In this document: in pieces, positions 61,505-64,000 of the stretch
How positions within the stretch are numbered: position 1 is the stretch's first letter
How the letters are laid out: each line of letters starts with the position of its first letter
Assembly (NCBI GenBank): GCA_947095535.1
Contig: OX352774.1
Span: 266,635,843-266,699,842, forward strand
Direction of reading: 5' to 3'
DNA from: Poecilobothrus nobilitatus
Lineage: Eukaryota; Arthropoda; Insecta; Diptera; Dolichopodidae
Length of the DNA: 64,000 nucleotides
Translations under genes and position numbers: made by a program
Notes under the pieces: model-generated
What the model was told of the DNA's origin: nothing
The model's input: the letters and a program-made list of their open reading frames with translations, nothing else
Databases searched by the model: none

Positions 61505-61577
61505 CTGACTCATGACGTAGTAGTTAAGCCGCCAGCCTTTCAATCGGAGAGTCTTGGGTTCAAACGCCGGTCAGGCC
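61505..61577 (+). mobile_element. tRNA-like SINE head, family 2, copy 2
   Basis: ATGACGTAGTAGTTAAGCCG, CCAGCCTTTCAATCGGAGAG, then TTGGGTTCAAACGCCGGTCA: A-box-like and B-box-like sequences in tRNA spacing, related to 48461-48533 (minus). An AT-rich tail follows. Confidence 0.7.
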
Positions 61578-61759
61578 ATATAAATAAAATATATGTAGTA
61601 ATTTCATATCGTATAATAATGTATATTGTATAATTAATGAAATGAAGGGCTGAAATGTAGGGCTTTTAATATAGGGTGAGCTTACTTAAAGATTAATTTT
61701 TTTGCGATGTCTATCCGTTGTTAAAATTGCATTGCTCTATTTCAAATGATATATAGCTT

Positions 61760-61845
61760 AATAAACACCCAGACAGACAGACAAACAGATAGAGTGAAAA
61801 TAAAAGGCACATTTTTTTAAATTTTTTTGAAAATGTACTAAAAAT
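61760..61845 (-). repeat. Family P terminus, inverted
   Basis: A CAGACAGACAGACAAACAG block is followed by GAGTGAAAAT and ends GAAAATGTACTA, the reverse complement of the family P start TAGTACATTTTC at 22250. Confidence 0.6.
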
Positions 61846-61859
61846 TCCTAAAGCGTAAA

Positions 61860-62443
61860 GAATTCTTTTCTCTTGAAACATGTCATACATTTTATATTCA
61901 TATACAAAAATTGTAATGTATACAATGTTCATACATATTTGAGTTTCCACGACTTACCACAACATGAGAGTTGTATTGTAAATCCAAGTTTAATTTTGTG
62001 TAAATTGCATTTATATATCCGGGAAATGAACTGAATTAAAAACCAAAGAAAAAAAGAAAGAATTAAAAATGCAAATAGAATATGTTAAAATTGGAAAAAA
62101 TAAAATAAATAATTGTTCTAAATCTTAACTTTAAATTGTTGTACACAGGTCTCAGACATAATTTAAGATAGAAGGGAATCAATTAAAAAACTATTCTAAA
62201 ATGGTGAGAAATAAAAGAAAAAATGTACAAAAAAAAGTAAATTAGTTTTCAAGGTGTATTAAATAGAGAACAAAGTTAATGTCCGGTCATAAACAATATA
62301 ATGCGAACGTTAACGAAAAAAATCATTAAAAAAAATAAAGTTGTTTCCTTAAGTTAGAAAAACATTAAAGATGATTTTTGAAAATAGGAAAATATTTTTA
62401 TTCATAAAAGTTTTTTAAAATTATAAAAAATATAAATTTAACT
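61860..62443. other. AT-rich spacer
   Basis: No gene recognised. Confidence 0.5.
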
Positions 62444-62578
62444 AATTTTTTCTCTGGATTAGGACTGAATAAAACACAAAAAAATTTATCTTTGCGCCAA
62501 CGTTTCGTATATTTTCTATACTATTTCAAGGCTAAAAAAAAAAATTTTTTTATTCAGTCCTAATCCAGAGAAAAAATT
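62444..62578. mobile_element. 135-bp hairpin element with perfect 31-bp inverted repeats
   Basis: 62444-62474 and 62548-62578 are exact reverse complements over 31 bases (core CTCTGGATTAGGACTGAATA). On the minus strand the 73-bp loop contains GTATA-GAAAA-TATAC followed by GAAACGTTGG (62497-62530), wording reminiscent of Penelope-type retroelement ends. No ORF. Confidence 0.8.
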
Positions 62579-63138
62579 CAACAAAAGATTAAAACATCAA
62601 GGACGCAAAAAAGAAAGCTGAGTATTTCTATTAATTGAAAGTTGATTGATTATTTCAACTTTTTTATATTATTCGAACACTTCTGGTATTGGACGTATAA
62701 GCTATAAATTAATTCCGAAATATCGTTTTCTAGATCTAATAGACTCCAATATGAGAGTGAGCTACTCTACACGGATCGGTTGAAATTTAAGCATGATACT
62801 TTTCGCGAGAGCGAAATATTAATAAAAAAGAAAAGTAGCTCCCACATTTCGGCGATGACATAAAGACATTAAGTCCTTTGTAATTTCTAAATCATTAGCA
62901 TTTTAAATAGTTCTTTTTTGTAACTTGTCCAGATACTGTAGAACAACAATCAATACAGTCAGCGAAGATGAAAGAATTCTATTCAAGTTTTGGCCAAATG
63001 TAAGTAATGTATAAGAAAACTATCTTTATACTTTTTATCGATTTCATTATAGTAAAAATGTTTATTTATTAAAAAACTTTACTAAATTTAAAAAATTCTT
63101 AGTTTCATGTAATAATTTGTTTTAGATATATTAATACC
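62579..63138. other. AT-rich spacer
   Basis: Less AT-biased near 62680-62860 (CTCTACACGGATCGGTTG, TTTCGCGAGAGCGAAA palindrome at about 62800-62816). No gene recognised. Confidence 0.5.
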
Positions 63139-64000
63139 CGTACGATAAGTATCGGTTATAAAAAAATTACTCCTCCTTTTGTAACACCTCGAAATAAGCA
63201 AGTTAGATAAACCTTTAAAGGTATGGATCGGATCAGAATCGAAATAATAGTCGATTAAGCTTTGTCCGTCCGTCCATCCGTCCGAAAGCTAGACAGAGAG
63301 AGATTAAGCTTTATGGAAATTTACACAAAATATTTTCACTAACTTTTTGTTCTCCACATTTTTCATTCAATTTTTTCTACATCGCTTGAAGTAGAGCCAT
63401 GAAACTTTAATTGCGATAGATATCCTAAAAAAATAATTTTATGGAACAACTTTTTCTGTAGTCCCAACAGTAACGAAGCTACAGCCTCCCAATATTCGAA
63501 AAAGCTCTATATTTAAACTATTATAACACAAGTTCTATAAGGTATATCTTAAATCTAAAAACGCCAAACCATAGCTGCTTTTATGAGCTTTACAAATATG
63601 TATATGTATAATAAATATTTATTTCGGCCATACGGTGTCATAATTTACCGTTATTCAAACTGAATTATTGCAAAAAATTTTAACCCTTCTATCTTTTAAA
63701 CGGTTTAAGTTAGAAACTGGAAATTTGGGGAGAAGATGATTTTTGAAAATAAGCATGAGTCATTTCAGAAAATATTTTTGTATTGCCCCCCGTTTAGGAG
63801 CTGTGAGGGGTTGAAACTTGGAAATTTCCTATTTTTAAACATCTGTAACTTGAACACCTGTTAAATTTTTTTTGAAGTAACACATAAAAATTAAAGCTTC
63901 AACATTATACTTTTATTTCTGTTAGCAACTTTTCTTAATAATAGGGTTACCTTAAAATTAACTGGATTTAAGTGACTAGATTTTTCTCAATTTTTCTAAC
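63139..64000 (+). repeat. Chimeric repeat: R-type head joined to a family P body
   Basis: 63139-63300 matches the head of repeat R (TACCCGTACGATAA, AAGGTATGGATCGGATCAGA, GTCGATTAAGC, GTCCGTCCGTCCATCCGTCC). From about 63360 to the window end it follows family P (ACAACTTTTTCTGTAGTCCC, AAACGCCAAACCATAGCTGC, GAGTCATTTCAGAAAATATT), aligned with 22310-22855. It runs off the right edge. Confidence 0.75.

Noticed and set aside
1..64000. CRISPR arrays, operons or prokaryotic signals
   Set aside because: The sequence is eukaryotic, with spliced exons and LINE/SINE elements; the regular repeats seen are foldback arms and microsatellites.

Overview
This is a eukaryotic nuclear window, very AT-rich, gene-poor and crowded with decayed transposons. 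Three things point to an insect, most likely a schizophoran fly: the only recognisable host gene resembles dipteran LMO4-type LIM-only proteins; the non-LTR retroelements are jockey/I/CR1-like with TAAA-type tails; and several repeats carry the GTCCGTCCGTCCG blocks and TATACCCG...GGGTATA hairpin ends common in fly interspersed repeats. The species is not determined.

Host gene: two exons (6144-6344 and 7099-7297, + strand) with good splice sites encode the second LIM domain and the C-terminus of an LMO4-like protein ending in an AT-hook-like GRP motif. The first LIM domain and the start codon are not seen and probably lie beyond the left edge, so the left 6 kb would be intron containing inserted elements. 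No other host exon could be supported.

Layout: 0.3-2.6 kb, jockey-like LINE with a one-base frameshift; 4.65-5.77 kb, TIR element with an 8-bp target duplication; 6.1-7.3 kb, LMO4-like 3' exons; 9.7-11.9 kb, three foldback-type elements in a row; 13.2-14.9 kb, Helentron-like element next to a 1,016-bp TIR element with a perfect 8-bp duplication; 15-29 kb, mostly featureless AT-rich DNA with one tRNA-derived SINE and one dispersed repeat; 29.4-42.3 kb, a dense repeat block (two inverted copies of a 1.3-kb repeat 'R', three Helentron-like copies, a palindromic element, a broken hAT transposase and a SINE); 42.5-47 kb, nested TIR/foldback elements, an inverted partner of the 14-kb element and a 1.36-kb palindrome; 51-58.9 kb, an I-like RNase H fragment, a truncated R copy, a poly(A)-tailed retroposed segment, another foldback and two LINE remnants tail to tail; 60.7-64 kb, pseudo-tRNA SINE heads, a short perfect hairpin and a chimeric R/palindrome-family repeat.

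The window does not contain a gene system acting together. Its main interest is a collection of non-autonomous elements. At least five have foldback architecture, with arms made of short A-rich direct repeats, and three of the hairpin elements share an internal unit that links them into one apparent family. Coordinates of repeats are by eye and usually good to a few bases where TIRs or target duplications are stated, otherwise to tens of bases. Unless stated otherwise, family names are inferred from motifs, not from a database search.
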